From Misgurnus anguillicaudatus (Eukaryota; Chordata; Actinopteri; Cypriniformes; Cobitidae): a stretch of 64,000 nt of DNA. Position 1 is the first letter of the stretch; every line of letters starts with the position of its first letter. The position numbers and the translations under genes are program-made. The notes beneath the pieces were generated by a model. That model was not told where the DNA came from. It did not search any database and saw only the letters and a list, made by a program, of their open reading frames with translations. The DNA lies in contig NW_027395276.1 of NCBI RefSeq assembly GCF_027580225.2, forward strand, positions 5,214,501 to 5,278,500. Direction: 5' to 3'. This document shows positions 47,260-56,444 of the stretch, piece after piece.

Positions 47260-47661
47260 GTCCTAACAAAGTCTAGTACTGGTTGCAAATAGAGTGTATA
47301 AAGTTTTGACGTGTGCCCGTGCAGCTTACACCAATCCTCCAAACACTGAGACAATTGCGTATTATATTATCTAGCAAGTTTATTTTCCTTATGTATAATA
47401 TACAGCGGCAATAACTTGACTCATAATACATACCAAAAACAACAAAACCTATTGTTCCCTGTAGCAAGCTAAACACCAAAGCACAGTCGAAAACTGTTTG
47501 CTTCCCAAATTCGCAACACCTGTGTCTGGATTTCCTTTAGGTTAAATCACCCGGGCTGACCCGAGATCAGCTGAGCCACAAAGCTCATACTGCCCTCTAG
47601 TGGCACATGGCAAAATTACATAATACAAAATGAATAATACAAAATGAATATGGCTCATACA
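47255..47661 (-). repeat. 3' LTR of Pao element 2 (far end approximate)
   Basis: On the minus strand it begins TGTATGAGCCATATTC, preceded by a purine-rich tract AATTAGGGGCTGGAG that closely parallels that of Pao element 1. The other end is set at the L2 junction and cannot be confirmed because the 5' LTR is outside the window. Confidence 0.65.
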
Positions 47662-47755
47662 CTCCAGCCCCTAATTGCGTCTGGCAGAGCAATTACACCA
47701 AATTCAAATAGAGCCATAGATACCAATAATATAGCCTCCAGGAAATAGGAACCAG

Positions 47756-50700
47756 TTATTCTTTAGCTTCATTAAGTAAGCATATTTTAGTTATTGGTCG
47801 TTCAATGATATTTGTCTTCGTCTTCAAACGAACCACACGTACCAGACCTCTCTTGTCAGGGAAGGTTTCCAGGACTCTTCCTAGCATCCATGACCCACGT
47901 GGAGCTGTGGAGTCCACAACCATGACCAGGTCTCCAGGAACAAAACTCCTCTTCTCCTGGTTCCATTTTTGACGCTCCTGTAAAAGCGGCAAGTACTCAC
48001 GGATCCACCTCTTCCAAAAGAGATCAGAAATGTATTGGGTTTGTTTCCACCTTCTCCTTGCGTAAACATCTTTTTTATCAAACAGTCCTGGTGCGAGAAC
48101 TGGTTTTCCTTTAAGGAGTAGCAGATGGTTTGGTGTCAATGCCTCGAGATCATTGGGATCCTCTGACAGTTTTGTAATGGGGCGATCGTTAAGCATAGCT
48201 TCAGCCTCACAGAGCACGGTATGGAACCCTTCGTCATCCAAGGTTTGCTGACGGAGCACAGAACACAAGATCTTCTTGATCATCCGTATCATGCGCTCCC
48301 ATGCGCCACCGTGGTGTGACCCAGCTGGAGGGTTAAAATCCCACTTAATTCCCCTTTTGGACAAGGCTCTTTCAATACGGTCATGATTCAAAGAGGTTAA
48401 GGCTTCTCGCAACTCCCTTTCTGCACCCACAAAGTTGGTGCCATTGTCAGATCTCAAATGTGTGACTTGTCCTCTTCGACAGATGAACCTTCGCAACGCA
48501 TTGATGCATGAATCCGTATCGAGAGAATATGCCACTTCCAGGTGCACAGCCCTGCTTGTCATACAAGTGAATACTACTCCATACCTTTTCACGATGCTAC
48601 GCCCTCTTTTTACGTCAACTGGCCCAAAGTAATCCACGCCAACGTTAGTAAATGGCGGAAGATCAGGAACCACTCTCTCTTCTGGTAGGTCTGCCATTTT
48701 TTGCTCACCAGGTCTTCTACCAAGGAGCTTACAAATGAGGCATCTTGATATGATCTTCCTAACTGCAGTAGGTCCGCTTGTGATCCAGTATTTTCTCCTT
48801 GTAGCAGAAAGAACATGATTTCTACCACCATGTCCAAGCTGTAAGTGGACATGACGAAGAATGAGATCGGAGATATGTTGGTCCTTTGATAAGATGAGAG
48901 GGTGCTTAATGTCCTCAGGGATTGCTGCCCTTTTAAGCCGATCCCCAACTCGTAGAAGTCCTCCATCCAAAACCGGATCCAATTTGAGGAGGCAGCTACT
49001 TCTTGGCACTTGTGACTTGCCAGAGGTTAGTGCAGCAAATTCAATGGGGAATCTCTCTTGCTGACAAAAAGCGATTATGGAGGTCTCAGCCTTTAGGAGA
49101 TCTTCCAACGCCACCTTCTGATTCCCAAGTGATGTTGAGAAAGCTTGCATCTCCTTTTGTACATCCAACCTTGCTGCTTCACTGGTGTTCGCACCTTCCA
49201 ACTCTTTTCTTTTTTCTTTCAGTTTGAACAGGGTTTCTTTCAACTTAATGAGCCACGCAACTGCAACTTTCAATCTTTGCCAATCAGAGAAATGGGTCAT
49301 CAGTTGCGATGTGGCATTGATGTCAACAAGGGTCGCATTGACCATCAGACTTTTCTTTACTTCTGGATCGTCGGCTGTGACACTTGTATCTACAGGAAAT
49401 GTTCGCCACATTTCTTCAGGTTCCAGTAGGAATTTTGGGCCTTCTATCCATCTTTGCCTCATAAGATCTTCGGCTTTCAATCCACGTGAAGCATCGTCAG
49501 CAGGGTTCAGGGATGTGGGAACGTATCTCCACTGTTCAATTTCTGAGTTAACCCTGATGGTGGTTACCCTGTTTGCTACAAAAGTTTGAAATCTTCTGTC
49601 CTCATTCTTTATGTACTTAAGAACTGATGTGCTGTCAGTCCAAAAGCAAGTCTTTTTTAATGGAAGCTGGAGCTCTGATTGAAGCATCTTGCCTACTCGT
49701 ACTGCAACAACGGCAGCAGTGAGCTCTAAACGGGGAATGGTGACAGTCTTCAAGGGAGCCACTCGGGCTTTGCCAAATAAGAAAGTAACATGAACCCTCT
49801 CTTCCATGTTCTGCATCCTCAGGTAAGTAGCCGTACCATAGCCGTTCTCGCTCGCGTCAGCGAAATGATGCAATTGAGCACTGACAGTCCTCCCAAATCC
49901 TGCAGGTTTCACACATCTGTGGATCTTGAAATATGCCACCTTCTCAAGATCTGTCAGCCATTTTTTCCACTTCTGCTGGAAAGTTGGAGGTATTGGATCA
50001 TCCCAATCACATTTTGTCCTACACAACTCCTGCAACAGCAGCTTGGCCGGGAGTACTATAGGTGCTAGGAACCCCAATGGATCGTAGACTGAACTGATAA
50101 TGGATAACATGCCTCGCTTGGTTGCTGGCTTCTCTTTGACTTTCAGCTTGAATTTGAAAGTGTCCGTCTCTATACACCACTGTAAACCTAAAGCTCTGTC
50201 CAATGGCAGCCTATCCCTGTCCAGATCAAGCTCATGCAGGTTCTTAGACTTGAGATCCTCTGGAAGACCCTGTAGCACTTCTCGACTGTTACTTATCCAT
50301 TGAGTGAGGGTAAACCCTCCTTTACTGCAAATGGTTATAAGGTTCTTAACCATAGTGACTGCCTCCTCTTCAGAGGGCAGACTCTTCAGTAGGTCATCCA
50401 TGTAGAAGTTTCGGTTGACAGTTTCAATCACTTCTGTTGGAAAGTTGGCCTGATTGTCTTCAGCGGTTTTTCTAAGAGCAAGACAGGCGACACTGGGTGA
50501 AGAAACCGCTCCGAATAAATGGACAGTCATGCGATGTTCTACAAGACCTGTTTCCAGGTTACCTTGAGGCCACCATAAGAATCTTAAGTAGTCCCTGTGT
50601 TTCTCTGCCACCTTAACCTGATGGAACATAGCCTTTATGTCTGCCATTATGGCCACTTGTTCCTGTCTGAACCTCATAAGAACTCCAACTAACGAGCTGG

Positions 50701-53700
50701 TGAGGTTGGGTCCTTGCAGAAGCTGACTGTTGAGTGAGACCCCTTTGTACTCTGCTCCACAGTCAAACACCACTCGTAGCTTTCCTTTACGTGGATGGTA
50801 CACACCATGGTGCGGGATATACCACACCTTACCTGTTGGCGCTTCCAACTGATGCTGCGGCACTTCTTCAGCATAGCCATTTCTAATGACATCAGCAAGA
50901 AAGTTGTTGTACTCTTCATGAAAGCTTGCATTTTTCTGAAGTCTCCTTTTCAAACCACGAACACGTTGCATAGCAACACAAAGATTGTTTGGCATCGAAA
51001 CATCTTTCTCTTTGAAAGGCATTTGAAATGTATAATGTCCGTTTTTAAGCTGAGCAGAGCTTTCCATTATCTCAACAAACTTCTTTTCTTCCCTTGACAT
51101 TTCTTCCTGTTCTGCAGAAGCTTGCTCATTGAAGTCGTAGTTGTATTGGCTGGTTAACAGTTCTTCAATTCTGTCAATGGCAATTCTGTTGGCATAAACT
51201 AAAGGGTGGTCACTTCCACAGTCACTACTTCCCTGTAATGGACCATTTATTACCCATCCCAGTAGGGTTCTGATTGCGTAGGGTCCTTCACCTTCATGAC
51301 TGTTAATCACCTCCCAAGGCTCCATTAACTTGGATGCGTTTGTGCCAATTAATAGGTCAACATCAGCATTTATATGGGGAATCTTTACATCATTTAAATA
51401 AGGCCATTTTCTCAGCTCCCTTTCGCTGATTATATTGGCTGTAGAGACAGGCATCTCTTTCTGGGTACACACTTTTGAAAGTGGATAAAAGGACTCACCA
51501 GAAACTCCTGAAATTTCCAGACCGTCAACAACGGGGCTTTCTACTGCGTTATTATGGCCTAAGGTGCGGATATGAATCTTGCATTTGCGTCCTTCCATGT
51601 TCAACTTATCAATGAGCTTCCTGGTGCAGAAAGTTCCTGTGCTCCCTGGGTCCAGAAAAGCATACGTTTCAATAACCTTGTTTCCCTTTAAGCACTTCAC
51701 TTTAACAGGTAAAATGGGAAGAATTCCATTGCAGTGGCCAGCCCCTATATGACAACAAGCAGAGGATGTTGCACAGCTGTTAGAAGTATTTGACCGCTCA
51801 GTAATTTTCTGCTCACCATCCTTTTGATCCATTTGAGTAACCCTTTCCTTCTCTCCTATGTGCAAAACACTGGGGTGCGTTCGGTTGCACTTGTTGCAAA
51901 TTATGCGCCTGTCGCAATTCTTACTCAAGTGTCCTGTGCACAAGCAAGCGAAACACAGACCTTTCTCCTTTAGAAAGTCTAGTTTCTCCCTGTGTGTCTT
52001 CTTTCCCAGTTTAAAACATTGTTCCAAAACATGATTACTTGCACCACAATACAGGCAGGAAATAGAATCATTATTGGTAAAGAATGTTCCTTTGTTCTGA
52101 GCCTTTTCCTTCATGTTAAGATCTGGTTTGCTGTATCCATCCTCAATGACCACCTGTGTTGCAAAGCTATTTCTTCCCAGCCTAGGTTTCACCTGAAACT
52201 TGCTTCCTTTTGTAGCTCCTTTGATAACAGGTGAACTATCCTGTATGTCACCAAAGACTGGATCTGAAATTATTCTGACCTGGCGCTCGATGTACTCCAC
52301 AATGTCTAAGAATCGTGCTCTTCGACCAGTTCTCTCCAGTATCTCACATGCCCTTGCTCTCCACTTATCTCTGAGTTTATACGGAAGCTTCTGACTCAAA
52401 ATCTTTATGTTTGCTGGCATGTTAAGTTCTTCTAAGTACTGAAGATCATCCATAGCATTGGAACACTCGTGGAGGAAGAGTCCATAACCTTTGAGTGCTT
52501 TGGAGTCCTCGGCTTTGATACTTGGCCATCCTGTGACCTTCTCCATATATGCCTCTGTTATCTTAAACTCATTTCCAAAATGCTCCTTTAGCAATTTTTT
52601 AGCAACAGTGAATCCTTTATCTGCAGTCATATGAAGGCAGCTACACACCATATCCCTTGGCTGCCCCCTAGTAAATTGCTCAAGGTAGTACAAACAGTCT
52701 CCTTTGCAGCTGGTCTTTGCTTCCACGCAGTACTCAAACGCCTTCATAAATGTGTTGAACCTTAAAGGATCTCCATCATAAATTGGAATTTCTCGGCGTG
52801 GCAGCAGTTGTGAAGTTTGCATTTTAACAAGGAGAGCTGTTATGTCATTCTGTTGTTGCAGCAAATTGTAGAGTCCTGCTGTCTGATGTTGGTCTTGTAC
52901 GGGTGGAAACACTTGGTGGCCTACAGTGTGTTGTAAGTCTTGAATGACAGCTGGCTTTGGCAAAATAATTGATGTGACTAATTGTGAAGCATTGCTTTGT
53001 AGTGGTGGATAAACATGTCCTTGTGAGGGAATAGGTACAAATACTGAGGCCTGTGGATTGAGAGAAGTGGGCGAGAGCTTAGATCTAGCCCCTTTCCTGA
53101 TATAGGAAGCCATTCCATCAGATTGCCTTGAATGGACGCTACCACCGACCTGTAACACTGCTAGTTTAGCAGAAGTGGCAGCTATCTCAGTATCCAGCTC
53201 AAGTTGCTCCTTCCTTTTCCTCAAGATGAGCTCCTGTTCCTCCAATGCATGCTTGCCCTTTAAGGCAGCAGCTCGAGCCAAGAGAGCGGCCTGTTCTGCC
53301 CTCGCCCTGCATCTGGCTGAAGAAGTGGACGATCTACTACTGGAGGATCCTTTACTTGAGTCACGGTGCCTTGACTGCACGTTTGAAATGCTGTTTTGAG
53401 GTTGAATCTGATCCTCCTCTTCCTCATCAATTCCACTAGCAGTTCTTCTTACATTGCTGACATCAACCTCATTTCCATTTTCAGCGTTGACATCAAAAGT
53501 TTGAGTTTCAGTTTGAACCAGCATATCATCATGATCATCATCCATTTTGGTAACTGAACAAGTTTTAGTGTCATACAACCATTGATTTGTACCCACAAAA
53601 AACTCATTGAAATTCAACATTTTAGCTCTGTACCATATTTCATGTTTGTCTGCTTCATCAGCAGGCAATAAACCCAATAAAGATGTATGTACATGCTGTA

Positions 53701-53872
53701 TTTCATCACACAACTCATTAAACGTGTTAAATTCATTTTCAACCTGATTTACATGCTTTTTATCACCCATTAATTTAGCAATATATTTCTTTTTGTTTGC
53801 TAGTTTACCAAATTTAGACTTTCTTTCCTTTTCTAAAGTGCTTATTTTTTCCAACAAAGCTTTGGGTGTTAA
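47756..53872 (-). CDS. BEL/Pao retrotransposon 2 Gag-Pol polyprotein, open but lacking its start
   Basis: About 2035 codons without a stop, reading into the gypsy LTR boundary at 53872 (TLTPKALLEKIS). Element 1 has TILTPKAFEYKLE about 18 residues from its methionine, so about 20 N-terminal residues are missing. In order: Gag with coiled coils and KLPYKLRDKWRA; zinc knuckles near residues 598 and 636; protease YAFLDPGSTGTFC near 735; reverse transcriptase with VFDCGAEY and NFYMDDLLK near 1150; RNase H HHFADASENGYGT near 1330; and integrase with HHCC (about 1666-1712). The integrase catalytic residues are D (GVDYFGP), D (RSDNGTNF) and E (GAWERMI), the last two separated by 49 residues. There is no env. 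The polyprotein would be cleaved by its protease to assemble particles. The intact frame argues for a recent copy, but the gypsy insertion removed its start codon and 5' LTR. Confidence 0.93.
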   Translation of the reverse strand, partial: LTPKALLEKISTLEKERKSKFGKLANKKKYIAKLMGDKKHVNQVENEFNTFNELCDEIQHVHTSLLGLLPADEADKHEIWYRAKMLNFNEFFVGTNQWLYDTKTCSVTKMDDDHDDMLVQTETQTFDVNAENGNEVDVSNVRRTASGIDEEEEDQIQPQNSISNVQSRHRDSSKGSSSSRSSTSSARCRARAEQAALLARAAALKGKHALEEQELILRKRKEQLELDTEIAATSAKLAVLQVGGSVHSRQSDGMASYIRKGARSKLSPTSLNPQASVFVPIPSQGHVYPPLQSNASQLVTSIILPKPAVIQDLQHTVGHQVFPPVQDQHQTAGLYNLLQQQNDITALLVKMQTSQLLPRREIPIYDGDPLRFNTFMKAFEYCVEAKTSCKGDCLYYLEQFTRGQPRDMVCSCLHMTADKGFTVAKKLLKEHFGNEFKITEAYMEKVTGWPSIKAEDSKALKGYGLFLHECSNAMDDLQYLEELNMPANIKILSQKLPYKLRDKWRARACEILERTGRRARFLDIVEYIERQVRIISDPVFGDIQDSSPVIKGATKGSKFQVKPRLGRNSFATQVVIEDGYSKPDLNMKEKAQNKGTFFTNNDSISCLYCGASNHVLEQCFKLGKKTHREKLDFLKEKGLCFACLCTGHLSKNCDRRIICNKCNRTHPSVLHIGEKERVTQMDQKDGEQKITERSNTSNSCATSSACCHIGAGHCNGILPILPVKVKCLKGNKVIETYAFLDPGSTGTFCTRKLIDKLNMEGRKCKIHIRTLGHNNAVESPVVDGLEISGVSGESFYPLSKVCTQKEMPVSTANIISERELRKWPYLNDVKIPHINADVDLLIGTNASKLMEPWEVINSHEGEGPYAIRTLLGWVINGPLQGSSDCGSDHPLVYANRIAIDRIEELLTSQYNYDFNEQASAEQEEMSREEKKFVEIMESSAQLKNGHYTFQMPFKEKDVSMPNNLCVAMQRVRGLKRRLQKNASFHEEYNNFLADVIRNGYAEEVPQHQLEAPTGKVWYIPHHGVYHPRKGKLRVVFDCGAEYKGVSLNSQLLQGPNLTSSLVGVLMRFRQEQVAIMADIKAMFHQVKVAEKHRDYLRFLWWPQGNLETGLVEHRMTVHLFGAVSSPSVACLALRKTAEDNQANFPTEVIETVNRNFYMDDLLKSLPSEEEAVTMVKNLITICSKGGFTLTQWISNSREVLQGLPEDLKSKNLHELDLDRDRLPLDRALGLQWCIETDTFKFKLKVKEKPATKRGMLSIISSVYDPLGFLAPIVLPAKLLLQELCRTKCDWDDPIPPTFQQKWKKWLTDLEKVAYFKIHRCVKPAGFGRTVSAQLHHFADASENGYGTATYLRMQNMEERVHVTFLFGKARVAPLKTVTIPRLELTAAVVAVRVGKMLQSELQLPLKKTCFWTDSTSVLKYIKNEDRRFQTFVANRVTTIRVNSEIEQWRYVPTSLNPADDASRGLKAEDLMRQRWIEGPKFLLEPEEMWRTFPVDTSVTADDPEVKKSLMVNATLVDINATSQLMTHFSDWQRLKVAVAWLIKLKETLFKLKEKRKELEGANTSEAARLDVQKEMQAFSTSLGNQKVALEDLLKAETSIIAFCQQERFPIEFAALTSGKSQVPRSSCLLKLDPVLDGGLLRVGDRLKRAAIPEDIKHPLILSKDQHISDLILRHVHLQLGHGGRNHVLSATRRKYWITSGPTAVRKIISRCLICKLLGRRPGEQKMADLPEERVVPDLPPFTNVGVDYFGPVDVKRGRSIVKRYGVVFTCMTSRAVHLEVAYSLDTDSCINALRRFICRRGQVTHLRSDNGTNFVGAERELREALTSLNHDRIERALSKRGIKWDFNPPAGSHHGGAWERMIRMIKKILCSVLRQQTLDDEGFHTVLCEAEAMLNDRPITKLSEDPNDLEALTPNHLLLLKGKPVLAPGLFDKKDVYARRRWKQTQYISDLFWKRWIREYLPLLQERQKWNQEKRSFVPGDLVMVVDSTAPRGSWMLGRVLETFPDKRGLVRVVRLKTKTNIIERPITKICLLNEAKE

Positions 53873-55392
53873 TGTAGCGGGGCAGCATGCAGTGAAATTA
53901 TAAATGAATAGTCAGGGTTGTACACATGTTTTGAAATGTTGAACGATCCTTTGTGGACTGGGACATTTGAATGAACTGTGGGGTGGGCGGGACTGTATAC
54001 ATGTTTGTGTGCTTGCGGGTGAGACTTGTTTTCGCAGGTGTGACTGATGAACAATCAGTGGCTCTGGTGGCGGGAGAGGATAAAACGCAGATGGGTTCCT
54101 TTACACTTAGCTTTTTGTTTCCTTGAACCGGCGCCCGATGAAAGTTTGATGCACCGCAACTAACGAGCCACGAACCGCTGGATTACGCTGTCCCCGGTAC
54201 AGTGGTAAAGAGGAGCCAGCTGCCATCTGTCCAGACGCGGCGGAGACAGTGAAAGATAACTCAACGCACTCTACCCTTTGAACTAAAGGAAAGCAGCTTT
54301 GCTATTGCCTGGTGAGTGGGGAAATTTCAATCTGTGATTCGTATTTATCCACTTTCCCCTTCTCGCAGTTCGGGTGAAGTTTTCGCCGTCGGATTGCCGT
54401 GAGTGAGCACCGTCGACGGGAGACGCGAGCGACCCTACTGAGACCGACGACACCGGAAGCCTTTGGATTACGCTGTCCGTGGGAACTCGGTGACGGCGAG
54501 CCGGCGGCCATCTGTCTAGACGTGGCGGAGACAGCAAAGGGTTATTCAACGCACTCTACGCCTTGTATTAGAGGAAAGTAACTTTGCTATCGCCTGATTA
54601 GTGAACGGGTTTTTACCGCGATTCGTTACTGATTCGCTTTCCCCTCCTTGCAGTTCCGAGTGAAGTCTTCGCTTCGGATTGCCGTGAGCGAGCGCTGACA
54701 CTGAGAGGGAGAGACTGCAGGGACTTCCTGGTGCTGCATAATCAATAACAAACTGCGGGCCGGGCCGTGAGTGGTGACTGAACTATAAATTCATTATTGT
54801 CTGCCCAGCAACTGTATGCTCATTGGACAGGTTTGATGATAGTGCCCGGCTGCTCGCCACAGTTTATTACTATTTGGTGTGATAAATGATGATCAGTGAC
54901 TTAATGTGGTAGATTGTGTTTGTGTGTGTCACTTTGGTTTGGTTTATTGTGTGATGTGGCTGACCTATTTTACCACCCATTTTATGGATATTAGCTCCTC
55001 TTTTTCATACTAGTGTGATGGTGTGATGTGATTTTACAGTTTGAAATTGTTAGCAACAAATTTACCTGTTATAGTAACTGTGACTTCAGAACACTTACAC
55101 CCTTTAGGGGGCATTAGAACGCCCATTGTGGTAATGCTGTGATTGCAACCATTTATATGGCCACTTTTTAACTTCCCTGTCTAGCTGTGTATAGATGCTA
55201 ATGTTTTGCATTGTGTGCTGCTTAGTTTTTTTATTGTTAATAAAGCTGAATTTTAATAACGAGTTCTGTCTGTTGTTTGGGTACCTCAAGGGTCAATAGC
55301 AAGCAATAAAATACAAATTACAGATTAACATTTAAACTATTTTTTTTTATCTGACAATTAAAGTTTAAATAGTTAAACCTGCTATCATTACA
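53873..55392 (+). repeat. gypsy LTR 1, 1520 bp
   Basis: Begins TGTAGCGGGGCAGCATG and ends CTATCATTACA. It contains two diverged ~285-bp tandem units (both with GGATTACGCTGTCC, at 54180 and 54465). Compared with LTR 2 it has a 111-bp segment (about 54386-54496) that LTR 2 lacks, plus about five substitutions. Confidence 0.95.
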
Positions 55393-55396
55393 ATTT

Positions 55397-55412
55397 TGGC
55401 GTAGTCGGCAGG
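55397..55412 (+). other. primer binding site, tRNA-Ser
   Basis: TGGCGTAGTCGGCAGG starts 5 bases after the LTR. It is the exact complement of the 3' end (CCTGCCGACTACG plus CCA) of vertebrate tRNA-Ser of the AGA/TGA type, a 16-base match. Confidence 0.85.
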
Positions 55413-55433
55413 GCCCTTGACGTACACAACAAT

Positions 55434-56438
55434 ATGGAGGGCGAGCAGCCTCGGGTAGCAGGGTCACAGCCACAAATGGTAGCTGCATTAATGCCATGGT
55501 TTATGGGTGGGCCATGGGTCCCGAGGTTTAGTGGAGAAGGGGGTACATCAAAATTTTTAGAATGGAAAACACAAATTGAAGCCTGTATCCGGGCTCAGGG
55601 GCTGAATGTAGAGCAACGGGTGGACTTTGTGTTGAGTGCGTTGGAGGGAAATGCCAAAAGAGAGGTGGTGTTGTTGGCAGCTGATAAACGTAACACTGAC
55701 ACTAAAATTTTAGAGGCCCTAAATGAGCTGTATGGAGGCCAACAATCAGTAGCCCAGTTGCGAGCTCAGTTTTTCAACTGCAAACAGGAACCCGGGGAGG
55801 GTGTCAAGGATTTCATTCTCCGTTTGCGTGAGTTGCATTACAGGTGGAGAGATGGAGATCCCCTTAACATGGGAACAGACGATGAGTTGTTGCGGACACA
55901 GTTTGCCATGGGCCTGAGAACAGGAGTCTTGAAGCAGGAGCTACAGAGGCAGCTCAGAAGGACCTCAACGCTCACCTTTGTGGAAGCTTGTGAGGAGGCA
56001 AAAGCATTAGAGCGGGAACTGGGCCAGACAGAAGAAGCTGGTGTTTGTTCGACTGCTGCTACATCACACCCACAGTCCCTTTCTACAGCCACAGAGTTGC
56101 AGCAACTGAAGGAAACTCTGCGGGCGGAGCTGCGCCAAGAGTTGAAGGAACAGGTAACATTACTGGGCAAGTCTATTGTGGAAGAGCTACAAGGGCGTTT
56201 GAACCCTCTGCCAGGGAGCGAGACACCTCCTCAAGCATCCTGGCATCCACAATCCAATGCTCCTCAACGCCAACGCCTGGGATCAGCCCCTTCTGGCCAG
56301 TCTCATTATCAGTGGGATGCCCACGGCCGAGCTATCTGCCGCGACTGTGGGGACGCCGGACATATCCAGAGATTCTGCCCACGGCGACGCCCAGGCCAGA
56401 CGGGTTTTCGGTACCCCCGGTCACAGCAGGGCAAGTGA
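55434..56438 (+). CDS. gypsy Gag
   Basis: 334 residues, starting 21 bp after the primer binding site at ACAATATGG. It has a retrotransposon gag capsid-like region (KFLEWKTQIEACIRAQGL, EGVKDFILRLRELHYRW) and a single C-terminal CCHC knuckle (CRDCGDAGHIQRFC) for binding genomic RNA. The capsid part resembles the gag type seen in domesticated PNMA/ZCCHC proteins. The stop at 56436-56438 falls within a hairpin, downstream of a slippery heptamer that lets some ribosomes pass into pol. An identical copy is at 62154-63158. Confidence 0.93.
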   Translation: MEGEQPRVAGSQPQMVAALMPWFMGGPWVPRFSGEGGTSKFLEWKTQIEACIRAQGLNVEQRVDFVLSALEGNAKREVVLLAADKRNTDTKILEALNELYGGQQSVAQLRAQFFNCKQEPGEGVKDFILRLRELHYRWRDGDPLNMGTDDELLRTQFAMGLRTGVLKQELQRQLRRTSTLTFVEACEEAKALERELGQTEEAGVCSTAATSHPQSLSTATELQQLKETLRAELRQELKEQVTLLGKSIVEELQGRLNPLPGSETPPQASWHPQSNAPQRQRLGSAPSGQSHYQWDAHGRAICRDCGDAGHIQRFCPRRRPGQTGFRYPRSQQGK

Positions 56439-56444
56439 ACCGGG
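56402..56444 (+). promoter_or_regulatory. -1 ribosomal frameshift signal between gag and pol
   Basis: The heptamer G GGT TTT (56402-56408) sits in the gag frame exactly as X XXY YYZ. Seven bases later a hairpin is predicted: CCCGGTCAC (56416-56424) pairs with GTG-A-ACCGGG (56435-56444, one bulged A), around a 10-base loop. The gag stop codon lies inside the 3' arm. The shift -1 enters the pol frame at SVPPVTAGQVNREE. The same arrangement is at 63122-63164. Confidence 0.8.

Noticed and set aside
55397..55412. A tRNA-Ser gene fragment
   Set aside because: Only the last 13 bases plus CCA complement are present, directly after an LTR; a primer binding site explains it fully.
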